Positions 17,758 through 26,580 of a stretch of DNA of 64,000 bases are shown one piece after another. The notes under the pieces were generated by a model. It ran no database searches. It saw only the letters and a program-made list of their open reading frames with translations, and had not been told where the DNA came from. The stretch is from positions 3,678,001 through 3,742,000 of the forward strand of contig NZ_JABRWH010000001.1 in the NCBI RefSeq assembly GCF_013248975.1, written 5' to 3'. The DNA comes from Neobacillus endophyticus (GTDB lineage: Bacteria > Bacillota > Bacilli > Bacillales > Cytobacillaceae). Within the stretch, counting starts at the first letter, position 1. Each line of letters opens with the position of its first letter. The position numbers and the translations under genes are program-made.

Positions 17758-18500
17758 AGGTTGGTCTGAATTATCCTTCTGGCCTTTTGAAAAATGGAGT
17801 GATACATATTTTAAGAAACAGTATTCCTAATTTATTTACTTTATTTAATTTGTTTTTCGGTTTTTTGTCCGTCATGTACTCAGCGCAGGGGGATTATAAA
17901 AACGCAGCAATTCTCATATTGATCGGAATGATGCTTGATAGTATGGATGGAAGAATTGCCAGAATGCTTCGAGTGCAAAGTGAACTAGGTAAAGAGCTGG
18001 ACTCTTTAGCTGATATTGTTACCTTTGGAGTGGCTCCGGCGATGATGGCCTATTATTCCTATTTCTCTGCATTTGGCATTGCTGGAATGGCACTATCAGG
18101 TCTTTTTCCGTTGTTTGGTGCCTATCGATTGGCGCGATTTAATATTAATGCGGTGAAATCTTCACTAACATATTTTACGGGTGTTCCCATTACAGCAGGT
18201 GGAGGGGTATTAACCTTTTTAACATTATTTCATGGCAAAATGCCATCCATTATCCTTCCAATCGCATTCTTTATCATTTGTTTTTTAATGGTCAGCACGA
18301 TCAAAATACCAAGCCTAAAAGAAGTTCCTCTACCAAAATACGGAATCATCGTCACGGCTTTTCTTGGCTACGCCATCTATATCGTCTTCAAAAAAGAGCA
18401 TCATCGCTTTCCATACTTCATCTACGTAGCCATTCCGCTATACGTTGCGTACATTTGCTACCAGCTGGTCCGAACAAAAAGAAAATACACACCAAAATAA
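17754..18500 (+). CDS. pssA: CDP-diacylglycerol--serine O-phosphatidyltransferase
   Basis: A 248-residue integral membrane enzyme that makes phosphatidylserine, the precursor of phosphatidylethanolamine. The CDP-alcohol phosphotransferase signature DGx2ARx8Gx3Dx3D is intact (DSMDGRIARMLRVQSELG, then KELDSLAD). Six or seven hydrophobic segments follow. Translation starts inside the PAP2 gene (4-base ATGA overlap) behind AGGGGA, so the genes are coupled. The length is longer than B. subtilis PssA because of an N-terminal extension of about 25 residues. It ends in a perfect inverted repeat shared with the convergent qox operon. Confidence 0.9.
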   Translation: MKVGLNYPSGLLKNGVIHILRNSIPNLFTLFNLFFGFLSVMYSAQGDYKNAAILILIGMMLDSMDGRIARMLRVQSELGKELDSLADIVTFGVAPAMMAYYSYFSAFGIAGMALSGLFPLFGAYRLARFNINAVKSSLTYFTGVPITAGGGVLTFLTLFHGKMPSIILPIAFFIICFLMVSTIKIPSLKEVPLPKYGIIVTAFLGYAIYIVFKKEHHRFPYFIYVAIPLYVAYICYQLVRTKRKYTPK

Positions 18501-18503
18501 ATG

Positions 18504-18546
18504 GGTGTCAGGCACCATGTGAAAACTTCACATGGTGCCTGACACC
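18504..18546. repeat. 43-bp perfect palindrome built from two GGTGTCAGGCACC words
   Basis: Two opposed copies of the dispersed 13-mer plus 7 extra paired bases each form a 20-bp perfect stem with a 3-base AAC loop. It starts 4 bases after the pssA stop and ends 4 bases before the qoxD stop. It could act as a bidirectional terminator or mRNA-end stabiliser, although neither side has a long T run. Confidence 0.85.
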
Positions 18547-18550
18547 TTCT

Positions 18551-18844
18551 TTACATTCCAAATGACATGACCCATATAGAACCACCAATTGTTACGATCG
18601 CGATAAAGATGCCGTATATAACGTTGATGGTTTGGGCGGGACTGTCTTCACCTTCGGTTAGGTGCATGAACATGAAGAGTTGAAGTCCTGCTTGAAGGAT
18701 CGCGAGGGTTCCAATGATCCACATGATGGCTGTAAAGGAAATGGATGTTTTTAAGGCGATAAAAAGGGCTGCAAATGTTAGTACTAAGGAGAGAACAAAG
18801 CCATAAACCTGCGTCTTAGGGAGTCCTTTTGTTTGATGATTCAT
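18551..18844 (-). CDS. qoxD: Cytochrome aa3 quinol oxidase subunit IV
   Basis: A 97-residue protein with three membrane helices and the MHLTEGED segment typical of subunit IV of haem-copper oxidases. It stabilises assembly of the oxidase. It follows qoxC by one base, as expected for qoxABCD. The 3' end abuts the 43-bp palindrome shared with pssA. Confidence 0.9.
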   Translation of the reverse strand: MNHQTKGLPKTQVYGFVLSLVLTFAALFIALKTSISFTAIMWIIGTLAILQAGLQLFMFMHLTEGEDSPAQTINVIYGIFIAIVTIGGSIWVMSFGM

Positions 18845-18845
18845 T

Positions 18846-19451
18846 TTAAGCCACCATCCCTTTTAAATAAACAAATGTAAAGATAAAAATCCAAATGACA
18901 TCAAGAAAATGCCAATAAAGGCCGATAATGAAAGCCTTCCGCGCAGTAACATTCGTAATCCCGCTTTTGGCGATCTGAATCATTACCATGACAGCCCAGC
19001 CAATTCCCATGGATACATGCAAACCATGTGTTCCCAATAAAACAAAGAAGCTTGAGAGGAAGGCGCTCGTTTGCATAGTCGCCCCTTCGTGAACATAATT
19101 GATGAATTCACTAATCTCCATCCCGACAAATCCAGCCCCAAGTAATAGGGTTATAAAAAACCAGGTTAATACACCTTTTTTGTTATAACGATGCATTTCA
19201 AAAATAGCCAGTCCGCATGTGAAACTGCTCGTTAATAAGAGGATGGTTTCGATCATCACTCCTTTTATTTCAAATAAATCGTGTGGAGTAGGTCCGTTTG
19301 CAAATCTTTGATTTAAAACTGAGTAGGTGGCAAACAGTGTTGCAAATAAGATAATTTCCGCACCTAAAAAAATCCAAAAACCAAATATGTTCATCCTGCT
19401 TTGCTCGGTTTGATATTCAAGTGGTAAAGACGTATTCGCACTAGCTGACAT
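18846..19451 (-). CDS. qoxC: Cytochrome aa3 quinol oxidase subunit III
   Basis: A 201-residue subunit III with five membrane helices and the conserved FLGAEIILFATLFATY, FLSSFFVLLGTHGLHVSMG and GLYWHFLDVIWIFIFTFVYL segments. It supports proton pumping and stability of the terminal oxidase. It overlaps qoxB by 11 bases and starts behind AGAGGTGA, indicating coupled translation within the operon. Confidence 0.93.
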   Translation of the reverse strand: MSASANTSLPLEYQTEQSRMNIFGFWIFLGAEIILFATLFATYSVLNQRFANGPTPHDLFEIKGVMIETILLLTSSFTCGLAIFEMHRYNKKGVLTWFFITLLLGAGFVGMEISEFINYVHEGATMQTSAFLSSFFVLLGTHGLHVSMGIGWAVMVMIQIAKSGITNVTARKAFIIGLYWHFLDVIWIFIFTFVYLKGMVA

Positions 19452-21417
19452 GATTTTTCACCTCTTTATCTATTTTCCGCCAGGCTTTTTCTATTCTCTT
19501 AATTTCATCGATCGGTATATGAAAGCCATCCTTTGTATCAAAGGATCGGACGATCAAGCAGGCAATGATGACAAATGCGGCTACAAGTGCAGCCATTTTC
19601 CATTCAAATATCAAAAAGAATCCGGCAATACCAAAGGCAATCGCCATTATAAATGGAAGACCAGAATTATTCGGCATGTGGATTTCTTCCAATTCATCTT
19701 CCTTCAATTCCAATCCTTCTTGATGCTTTTTCATATACCAAAAAGCATCAATTGACTTAACTTCCGGAATTTTGGCGAAATTGTAAAATTGAACTGGTGA
19801 AGCGGTTGCCCACTCCAAAGTCCGTGCATTCCATGGATCACTTGATATTTTCCGGTCTGCATAACGCGCACTCCAATAAATGTTATAACATAAGAAACCA
19901 AACCCTATTGCTAAAATACCAGCACCAATAGCCGAAAGCAGCATTAATGGTCCAAATCCCGTCTCTGCAGAGTAGGTATACGAACGTCGAATGGCGCCAT
20001 TTAGACCAAGAAAGAACATAGGCATGAACGTTAGGTTGAAACCAATCACAAAAAACCAGAAATGAAGTTTTCCTAATTTTTCATTCAGCATGTGTCCGAA
20101 CATTTTAGGCCACCAATAATAAAGACCTGCAAATACAGCAAATACTACTCCTGGAATCAAGACATAATGGAAGTGAGCGACCAAGAATAAAGTATTATGG
20201 TATTGATAATCAGCAGCCCCCATAGCCAGCATGACCCCTGTAACGCCACCAATGACAAAGCAAGGAACGAATGCTAGGGCCCAAAGCATTGCCGTTGTAA
20301 ATTCGATTCGCCCTTTTCTTAAAGTAAACAGCCAGTTAAACATTTTTACGCCGGTCGGTATTGCAATCATCATGGTGGTAATCGAAAAGATGGAATTCAC
20401 ACCAGGTCCAGCCCCCATTGTAAAAAAGTGGTGGACCCAGACCAGCATACTTAAAAACGCTATCCCGACGATCGAAAATACCATTGATTTATAACCATAA
20501 AGATTTTTATGAGAAAATGTCGAAATCACCTCGGAAAACATCCCGAATGCCGGAAGGACAACAATATATACCTCAGGGTGGCCCCACAGCCAAAATAAGT
20601 TAACCCACATCATATCCATTCCTCCGCCGCCAAGTGTGAAGAAATGGGTCCCAAAAATCCGGTCAAAAGTCATCAAGGCCAGTGCAACTGTGAAAATCGG
20701 GAATGATGCCCAAATTATGACGGAGGCGATAAAGGATGTCCAGGTAAACATAGGCATTCTCATTAACGTCATACCGGGAGCCCTCATTTTTAATATAGTG
20801 ACAATAAAGTTAATTCCCGTCATCAATGTTCCAATCCCGGCAATCTGAATAGCAACAGCGTAGAAGTTATTGCCTACACCTGGAGTAAATTCTTTGCCTG
20901 CAAGAGGAAAATATGCTGTCCAGCCTGCATCGGGTGATCCGCCAATGACAAAGGAAATATTAAACAACATCGCTCCTGCAAACGTCAGCCAGAAGCTCAC
21001 AGCATTCAGTTGTGGAAAGGCAACGTCTCGGGCGCCGATTTGCAGTGGTACAATGACATTCATAATTCCAATTAAAAATGGCATGGCCATAAACAAGATC
21101 ATGATGACACCATGTGTGGTGAAGATTTCATTGTAGTGCTGTGCATCGAGAAACTTTTCATTTGGAACGGCGGTTTGGGCCTTCATTAATAATCCATCCA
21201 TACCACCGCGGAAAAACATCAGGACGCCCACAAGAATATACATGATGCCGATTCTTTTATGATCAACAGTAGTCAGCCATTCACGCCAAAGCCATTTCCA
21301 TCTCTTTAAATAGGATACCGCAGCAATAATCCCTGCCATGGTCAGTACAATTGCAATTTGTGAACCTAGGATTAACGGGTCACCAGTAATAAACAGCCGA
21401 TCCCACTTAATTCCCAT
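19441..21417 (-). CDS. qoxB: Cytochrome aa3 quinol oxidase subunit I
   Basis: A 658-residue catalytic subunit with about fourteen helices, bearing the low-spin haem, the high-spin haem and CuB. The WGHPEVYI motif (with the cross-linked His-Tyr pair), the VHHFFTMG His pair and the LVAHFHYV haem-ligand helix are present. It reduces oxygen to water with electrons from menaquinol. The frame extends 5 codons upstream, but ATG at 21417 follows GGAGGTGA with a 6-base spacer, so that start is chosen. It overlaps qoxA by 11 bases. Confidence 0.95.
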   Translation of the reverse strand: MGIKWDRLFITGDPLILGSQIAIVLTMAGIIAAVSYLKRWKWLWREWLTTVDHKRIGIMYILVGVLMFFRGGMDGLLMKAQTAVPNEKFLDAQHYNEIFTTHGVIMILFMAMPFLIGIMNVIVPLQIGARDVAFPQLNAVSFWLTFAGAMLFNISFVIGGSPDAGWTAYFPLAGKEFTPGVGNNFYAVAIQIAGIGTLMTGINFIVTILKMRAPGMTLMRMPMFTWTSFIASVIIWASFPIFTVALALMTFDRIFGTHFFTLGGGGMDMMWVNLFWLWGHPEVYIVVLPAFGMFSEVISTFSHKNLYGYKSMVFSIVGIAFLSMLVWVHHFFTMGAGPGVNSIFSITTMMIAIPTGVKMFNWLFTLRKGRIEFTTAMLWALAFVPCFVIGGVTGVMLAMGAADYQYHNTLFLVAHFHYVLIPGVVFAVFAGLYYWWPKMFGHMLNEKLGKLHFWFFVIGFNLTFMPMFFLGLNGAIRRSYTYSAETGFGPLMLLSAIGAGILAIGFGFLCYNIYWSARYADRKISSDPWNARTLEWATASPVQFYNFAKIPEVKSIDAFWYMKKHQEGLELKEDELEEIHMPNNSGLPFIMAIAFGIAGFFLIFEWKMAALVAAFVIIACLIVRSFDTKDGFHIPIDEIKRIEKAWRKIDKEVKNHVS

Positions 21418-22390
21418 TCTGTTCACCTCCACTAGATTTTGTGTCCATCTTCATATTCATTTCCATCTTTTTATCGGTAGTTATAGGATCGGATTCCTTG
21501 AAAATTTGGCCAGGGTAGTCGTGATTTCGATACAATTCAGGAAAGGTGTAGGTTTTTGAATCCATATCAGCATGATTGACCCATGCTAAATGCGTATTAG
21601 AAAAAGTTTCACGGCCAAGATTGGATGGTTTTAATAGATCAATATATTTCTTTTCTGTTAACTTCGGAGCTTGTGCTTTAACATCCTTTACCCATTTGGC
21701 AAAAGCTTGAGGTGATTTTGCTTCGACCGTGAATTCCATCTCAGCATAACCTTTTCCGTTAAAATTCGTGTTTTTGCCAATGTATTCTCCAGTATGATCA
21801 GCTACTAGATAAAGCTGGGTTTCCATTTTGGCCATCGCATATTTTTGACCGCCTAATTGCGGTACCCAAAATGATTGCATTGTCCCAGCAGAGGTCAATT
21901 TGAACTTCACAGGTGTACCAACAGGAATATTAACGTAGTTAACCGTTTCAATCCCTTGATCAGGGTAACTGAAGATCCATTTCCAGTCCGCAGATGTAAC
22001 ATTGATGGTAATGACTTTTTTGTTTTTGTATCCTTCTGGAACCTTTTCAAGATTATAAATTGTCTTAATAGTAGGAATGGTTAAGGCAATAACAATTAAT
22101 ATCGGGATGGCGGTCCAAGTAAATTCCAATATGGTGCTGCCATGTTCTTCGGGAGGCTCATAATCCATGTTTCTCGGGGTGGCCCTATATTTCCATACAA
22201 TATACCCAAAAAGCCCAAATACAACTGTGACAACCAATGCCATAAAAATTAACGACCAGTTAATCAGCCCGAGTATTTCACGAGCAGCAGGCCCTTTGGG
22301 ATCAAAGACAGCCAATTTGCTATCACATCCACTTAGGACAAGTACTGGTAATACGGCCATTAAAGAAATGTAACGACGTATTTTCAACAT
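21407..22390 (-). CDS. qoxA: Cytochrome aa3 quinol oxidase subunit II (lipoprotein)
   Basis: A 327-residue subunit II with a lipoprotein signal (LVLSGC, Cys 22), two membrane helices and a cupredoxin domain. The Cys ligands of a CuA site are missing: the region reads FWVPQLGGQKYAMAKM, without CxxxC. That marks a quinol rather than a cytochrome c oxidase. The C-terminal tail is Met- and Lys-rich. Translation starts behind AAGGAGC. The operon is preceded by a perfect TTGTGAA-N4-TTCACAA palindrome 38 bases upstream, suggesting redox control. Confidence 0.94.
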   Translation of the reverse strand: MLKIRRYISLMAVLPVLVLSGCDSKLAVFDPKGPAAREILGLINWSLIFMALVVTVVFGLFGYIVWKYRATPRNMDYEPPEEHGSTILEFTWTAIPILIVIALTIPTIKTIYNLEKVPEGYKNKKVITINVTSADWKWIFSYPDQGIETVNYVNIPVGTPVKFKLTSAGTMQSFWVPQLGGQKYAMAKMETQLYLVADHTGEYIGKNTNFNGKGYAEMEFTVEAKSPQAFAKWVKDVKAQAPKLTEKKYIDLLKPSNLGRETFSNTHLAWVNHADMDSKTYTFPELYRNHDYPGQIFKESDPITTDKKMEMNMKMDTKSSGGEQNGN

Positions 22391-22427
22391 GAAGCAAGCT
22401 CCTTCCTATTGTATTTGCTCACAAGTA

Positions 22428-22445
22428 TTGTGAATTAATTCACAA
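22428..22445. promoter_or_regulatory. Rex/Fnr-type operator TTGTGAATTAATTCACAA upstream of qoxA
   Basis: The 18-bp perfect palindrome matches the Gram-positive Rex site TTGTGAA-N4-TTCACAA at all fixed positions. It equally fits the CRP/Fnr core TGTGA-N6-TCACA, so the binding protein cannot be fixed by sequence alone. A lone TTTGTGAA half-site occurs near 22525. Confidence 0.65.
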
Positions 22446-22749
22446 ACAAAACTATTAATCATCCAAGCTATCAAAATCTCTCGATGGAAAAAAGTCTAAT
22501 TAAATCAATTTTATTTAAGATTTATTTGTGAATATTTTCCTTAAAACAATCTTAGCAAGATGTCTGTGATGTTTGTAGTACATTTTGAAAAAAATTGTGA
22601 CAATTCTGTTAAATATTCACTAAAGAGGTAAAAAATCCTTTTGGAATTTAGGTTAATGAACGATAAATAGCATATTTGATGTGTTTTTCATAAAAGTTGT
22701 CTATATTAATATAGGAATGAGAAAATTGCCAATCGTGGAGGTTAATAAA
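22446..22749. other. Divergent intergenic region, no gene seen
   Basis: About 300 AT-rich bases separate the qox operator from the next gene. There are scattered TTGTGA/TTCAC half-sites (about 22525 and 22595-22620) but no second full palindrome, no clear promoter pair and no plausible small ORF. Confidence 0.4.
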
Positions 22750-23055
22750 TTGAAAGTTAAAATTAATCGTAATGCTGCAAAGGCTTTAAAGAAATTGTTA
22801 GAAAAGGAAGAAACGGAAGGGAAGATTTTTCGTATTTTTGTTACCCATTTGCACGGTGATCATGCCCATTATGACATGAAGCTTGATACACCGACTGCAA
22901 ATGATGTGGTTGTTCAAACGGATAAGGACATTGATTTTATTTTGGAGAAAGATAATGAATATTTAGATGGTGTGTGGATTCAATATTTTCAGCTGCCTCA
23001 AGAAGAATGGGTCATAACAAACCCAAACAAGGGCGGTCACCATCATCATCATTAA
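22750..23055 (+). CDS. Cys-less HesB/IscA-fold protein with natural His tail ('HemY-like')
   Basis: A 101-residue protein whose sequence follows the A-type iron-sulfur carrier (HesB) layout: a helix RNAAKALKKLLEKEE, a strand RIFVTH, then LDGVWIQYF and a VITNPN ending. All of the cysteines of true A-type carriers are absent. Instead it has a HLHGDHAHYD cluster at about 37-46 and ends in Gly-Gly-His5. Related Bacillus proteins are often labelled 'heme biosynthesis protein HemY', apparently without functional basis. TTG 22750 is chosen because GGAGGT lies 8 bases upstream; longer starts lack a site. Metal or haem binding is an inference from the histidines. It is divergent from qox. Confidence 0.75.
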   Translation: MKVKINRNAAKALKKLLEKEETEGKIFRIFVTHLHGDHAHYDMKLDTPTANDVVVQTDKDIDFILEKDNEYLDGVWIQYFQLPQEEWVITNPNKGGHHHHH

Positions 23056-23075
23056 TAAACGACACACATAAAACG

Positions 23076-23102
23076 GGCTAAAGCAATTCTTTAGCTCTTT
23101 TT
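23076..23102 (+). terminator. Rho-independent terminator
   Basis: GGCTAAAG pairs with CTTTAGCT around a CAATT loop and is followed by a run of Ts, 20 bases after the HesB-like gene. Confidence 0.8.
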
Positions 23103-23286
23103 AAATGACAGCTTTGCAAAAAATACCGTTCGGATCCAACCAAATCCACAACAGATTCAAGATTTACATACAACAAAGTCATATTGAAAATAGAATCGAT
23201 ACAAGTTCAAACCGATAGTTTTGATTATGATGGATGTCCATGTTAATCTTAGAAAAGGAAAAATTCAGAAGGGAGTGTGTCCCCAC

Positions 23287-24039
23287 ATGGAAAATTTTAA
23301 ACAGGATGCTGAAATTAAACTCATTGCATTGGATATGGATGGAACACTATTAAACAATAAAGGTGAAATTCCAGAAGCAAATCGGCAGGCCATACAGGAG
23401 GCACAGAAAAAAGGGATTTTTGTGGTGCTAAGTACAGGCCGTTCAATTAATACGAGCCGTGATCATGCAGAAACACTTGAATTGACCTCATTTCTTGTCA
23501 CCGCTAATGGCAGTGAAATCTGGGATCAAAATCGAAATTTAGTGTCTAGAAATCCTGTCAGATCTGAGCTGATTCAATGGATGTGGGAGCTGTCACAACA
23601 GCATAATACGAAATTCTGGGCAATAAGTACTGAGCGAAATTGGAATGATGAAATGCCAGAAGATTTACATACATATGAATGGCTGAAATTCGGCTTCAAT
23701 ATAGAAGATGATGCTACTCGAGAATTCATTTTTAAAGAATTAGAAGCGAAAAATGAATTTGAATTAACCAACTCCACTTTAAAAAATATTGAAGTAAATC
23801 CAAAGGGAATCAGCAAGGCAAAAGGGCTCGAACTTGTATGCGAAAAATTAGGGATTGAAATGAAAAATGTCATGGCTGTGGGCGATTCGCTGAACGATTT
23901 AGCTATGATTAAGGCTGCGGGAATTGGTGTTGCTATGGGAAATGCACAAGAAACAGTCAAAGAGGCAGCGGATTGGATCACATCAACAAACGAGGAGAAT
24001 GGAGTTGCAAATGCCATTCGGAAATGGGCATTAAGTTAA
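23287..24039 (+). CDS. HAD-superfamily hydrolase, Cof subfamily
   Basis: A 250-residue cytoplasmic phosphatase of the Cof/YwpJ/YkrA type, acting on sugar phosphates, nucleotides or pyridoxal phosphate. Motif I is IALDMDGTLLNN (nucleophile Asp and acid/base Asp), motif II is VLSTGRS, and motif III/IV is the GISKAKGLELV Lys region with AVGDSLNDLAMIKAAGIGVAMGNA. The frame opens at 23221, but ATG 23287 follows AAGGGAGTG and places motif I near residue 14, as is usual. It has its own terminator. Confidence 0.88.
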   Translation: MENFKQDAEIKLIALDMDGTLLNNKGEIPEANRQAIQEAQKKGIFVVLSTGRSINTSRDHAETLELTSFLVTANGSEIWDQNRNLVSRNPVRSELIQWMWELSQQHNTKFWAISTERNWNDEMPEDLHTYEWLKFGFNIEDDATREFIFKELEAKNEFELTNSTLKNIEVNPKGISKAKGLELVCEKLGIEMKNVMAVGDSLNDLAMIKAAGIGVAMGNAQETVKEAADWITSTNEENGVANAIRKWALS

Positions 24040-24053
24040 AATATGTATTTTAA

Positions 24054-24095
24054 GGACGTTATTTCTGAAGTTTAGGAATAACGTCCATTTTTTTT
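24054..24095 (+). terminator. Rho-independent terminator after HAD gene
   Basis: GGACGTTATT pairs perfectly with AATAACGTCC, followed by eight Ts. Confidence 0.9.
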
Positions 24096-24132
24096 AATAT
24101 TTATTTAACAGTGGGTAAAGACAAGGTGTGCG

Positions 24133-24177
24133 AAAATCAATATTAAATTAAAATAATTATAATTTAATATTGATTTT
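24133..24177. repeat. 17-bp inverted repeat overlapping the katA promoter region
   Basis: AAAATCAATATTAAATT at 24133-24149 is the exact reverse complement of 24161-24177, with an 11-base centre. The centre and inner arms contain the Per box, and the right arm overlaps the -35 element. It is larger than PerR needs, so a second protein or a DNA structure may be involved. Confidence 0.8.
24148..24162. promoter_or_regulatory. Per box (PerR operator) upstream of katA
   Basis: TTAAAATAATTATAA matches the B. subtilis Per box TTATAATNATTATAA at 13 of 14 fixed positions. It sits just upstream of the -35 element of the catalase gene, a classical PerR target induced by peroxide. Confidence 0.75.
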
Positions 24178-24197
24178 TAAAAGATTCATACTATAAT
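24170..24197 (+). promoter_or_regulatory. Sigma-A promoter of katA
   Basis: TTGATT at 24170-24175 and a perfect TATAAT at 24192-24197 are separated by 16 bases. The start codon is 37 bases after the -10 box. Confidence 0.75.
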
Positions 24198-24233
24198 AAA
24201 GTTAAAGTTTTAAAAAGTTTACGAGGTGATGAA

Positions 24234-25694
24234 ATGGATAAAGAAAATAAGCAATTAACCACAGGAACAGGTGCACCGGTTGGTGATAATCAAAACTCAA
24301 TGACAGCAGGATCGCGCGGTCCGACGTTAATACAAGACATCCATCTATTAGAAAAATTAGCCCACTTTAACAGGGAAAGAGTGCCAGAACGTGTTGTCCA
24401 TGCTAAAGGTGCAGGTGCCCACGGATATTTTGAAGTGACAAACGATATGGGAAAATATACAAAGGCACAGCTGTTTAATGGCGTAGGGAAAAGGACACCG
24501 ATGTTTATTCGCTTTTCTACTGTGGCTGGAGAGCTTGGCTCTGCAGATACAGTCCGTGATCCCCGTGGATTTGCGGTTAAGTTCTATACAGAAGAAGGGA
24601 ACTATGACCTAGTCGGTAACAATACACCTATCTTTTTTATCCGTGATGCTATTAAATTTCCTGATTTCATTCACACGCAAAAACGCGATCCTAAAACACA
24701 CTTAAAAAATCCGAATGCAGTCTGGGATTTTTGGTCGTTATCACCGGAAGCTTTACATCAAGTAACCTATTTAATGGGTGACCGCGGTATCCCGGCTACA
24801 TACCGCCATATGAACGGATACGGCAGTCATACATTTAAATGGGTAAATAATGCTGGGGAAGCTGTTTGGGTGAAATATCACTTTAAAACAGAACAAGGGG
24901 TTAAAAATATGACCTCTGATGTTGCATCCAAAATAGCAGGTGAAAATCCGGATTATCATACCGAAGACTTGTTTAATGCCATTGAAAAGGGTGATTTCCC
25001 AGCATGGAAGCTTTATGTGCAAATCATGCCGTTTGAAGATGCGGACACCTATCGATTTGACCCATTTGATGTAACGAAAATCTGGTCCCATAAAGATTAT
25101 CCGCTCATTGAAGTTGGCAGAATGGTGCTTGACCGTAATCCGGAGAATTATTTCGCGGAAGTAGAACAGGCCACCTTCTCACCTGGAACAATGGTGCCAG
25201 GTATTGAGGCTTCTCCAGATAAAATGCTTCAGGGCCGCCTATTTGCCTACTCAGACGCACATCGCTATCGAGTGGGCGCGAATCATAATTTACTGCCGAT
25301 TAATCGTCCGAAAGCAGAATTGAATAACTATCAACGAGATGGTGCAATGCGATTCGATCAAAATGGCGGAGGCTCTGTCTATTATGAACCAAACAGCTAT
25401 GGCGGACCAAAAGAGTCACCGGAATATAAACAAACTCCTTTTGATGTAGCAGGGCTTGCCGGCCAAACAGCGTATGATCAAAATGATCATTACACACAAG
25501 CTGGTGACTTGTATCGATTGATGTCAGAAGCAGAACGCCGCCGTTTAGTAGAAAACATTGTAGCGGCAATGAAGCCGGTAGAACGGAACGATATTAAGAT
25601 TAGGCAAATTCAGCATTTTTATAAAGCAGATCCAGAATATGGAGAAAGAGTGGCAAAAGGGCTGAATCTGCCTATACCGCAGGAAGTAAAATAA
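24234..25694 (+). CDS. katA: Vegetative catalase (clade 3 haem catalase)
   Basis: A 486-residue monofunctional haem catalase that disproportionates hydrogen peroxide in the cytoplasm. The catalytic His 56 is in [14 protein letters not shown], the distal Asn is in the FFIRD region context, and the proximal haem Tyr 339 is in [12 protein letters not shown]. The length matches B. subtilis KatA. The start follows GAGGTGATGAA. Regulation is likely by PerR through the adjacent Per box. It is monocistronic with a strong terminator. Confidence 0.96.
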   Translation: MDKENKQLTTGTGAPVGDNQNSMTAGSRGPTLIQDIHLLEKLAHFNRERVPERVVHAKGAGAHGYFEVTNDMGKYTKAQLFNGVGKRTPMFIRFSTVAGELGSADTVRDPRGFAVKFYTEEGNYDLVGNNTPIFFIRDAIKFPDFIHTQKRDPKTHLKNPNAVWDFWSLSPEALHQVTYLMGDRGIPATYRHMNGYGSHTFKWVNNAGEAVWVKYHFKTEQGVKNMTSDVASKIAGENPDYHTEDLFNAIEKGDFPAWKLYVQIMPFEDADTYRFDPFDVTKIWSHKDYPLIEVGRMVLDRNPENYFAEVEQATFSPGTMVPGIEASPDKMLQGRLFAYSDAHRYRVGANHNLLPINRPKAELNNYQRDGAMRFDQNGGGSVYYEPNSYGGPKESPEYKQTPFDVAGLAGQTAYDQNDHYTQAGDLYRLMSEAERRRLVENIVAAMKPVERNDIKIRQIQHFYKADPEYGERVAKGLNLPIPQEVK

Positions 25695-25703
25695 ACAATA
25701 AGC

Positions 25704-25740
25704 GGCCGTTCGAATTTTATTCTTCGAACGGCCATTTTTT
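25704..25740 (+). terminator. Rho-independent terminator after katA
   Basis: GGCCGTTCGAA pairs perfectly with TTCGAACGGCC, followed by ATTTTTT. Confidence 0.93.
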
Positions 25741-26092
25741 AATAGATTAGGTAAAGGGTGTTGTAGATCGTACCTTTAGAAAAAGTACGACAAATTTTGA
25801 CGTTGTTCTGCTGTAATATCCTAATGCCGAATATCGCCTCACTTGAAATAACTTAGGTGATAAATTACATAAGAATAACTTTAAATCTATATTTCATGCC
25901 CTTTTAAAAACCCAAATTTAATATTAAAATATTGAAAAATAATATAGATAAGGTAATTGCTTCCAAAAACAAATCCAAAAAATCCCTTTTCTAAAATAAC
26001 AAAATATATGAATTCGTCGAATTGTTTTTGCAGGATTTTTATAATATTTTTAGAATCTTTTTAATAAGTTTTTAAAAAAAGGGGGCGTTAAC
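25741..26092. other. AT-rich intergenic region, no gene seen
   Basis: About 350 bases, strongly AT-rich in the right half. A 6-bp TCGTAC/GTACGA stem near 25768-25790 is the only local structure noticed. The last bases hold the GGGGGCG site for the next TTG start. I see no ORF, riboswitch or clear promoter. Confidence 0.4.
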
Positions 26093-26563
26093 TTGGGAAT
26101 TCAAGTAGTTGAAAAAGGAGAAATTAAAGTGGTTGGTATCTCCTGGAATGGTAATATTTCGCAGAAGGACACTATCCCCGGTCTATTTCATGTTATGGAA
26201 AGACGTCTTAATGAAATAACCAATAAAACCGAGGAGTACGTATTTATTGCACCTTTCCATAGCAGAGAAACAGAAATTACATATTACGTAACAGCACCAG
26301 TAGAAAAACTTGAACAAATTCCTGAAGGAATGGTGGGTTTTACGATTCCTCGAAAAAATTATGTTTTTGCTACACATAAAGGAAAACTAGAAGAAATCGA
26401 AAATACTTATAAACAAATCTTTTGTTGGATGAATGAATATGGGTACGAACAGGATCACTCAGCTTTAAGCTTGGAGATTTATAAGGAAGAGAATATAGAG
26501 CCAAACCGTGATGAAGATAAGCACATCGAAATTTATTTACCAGTTAAGGCATACAAATATTAA
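26093..26563 (+). CDS. GyrI-like / AraC effector-binding domain protein
   Basis: A 156-residue protein consisting of a single GyrI-like small-molecule-binding domain, the domain found C-terminal to the DNA-binding part of Rob- and BmrR-type regulators. The pattern shows the GEIKVVGISWNG opening strand, a central FIAPFHSRETEITYYVTAPVE strand pair, a PRKNYVFATHKGKLEEIENTYKQIFCWMNE segment and a DKHIEIYLPVK ending. No DNA-binding domain is present, so it may sequester ligands or act as a cyclopropane-hydrolase-like stand-alone domain; this is inference. TTG 26093 follows GGGGGCG. Confidence 0.8.
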   Translation: MGIQVVEKGEIKVVGISWNGNISQKDTIPGLFHVMERRLNEITNKTEEYVFIAPFHSRETEITYYVTAPVEKLEQIPEGMVGFTIPRKNYVFATHKGKLEEIENTYKQIFCWMNEYGYEQDHSALSLEIYKEENIEPNRDEDKHIEIYLPVKAYKY

Positions 26564-26580
26564 TTTGGAAACTAAAAACA

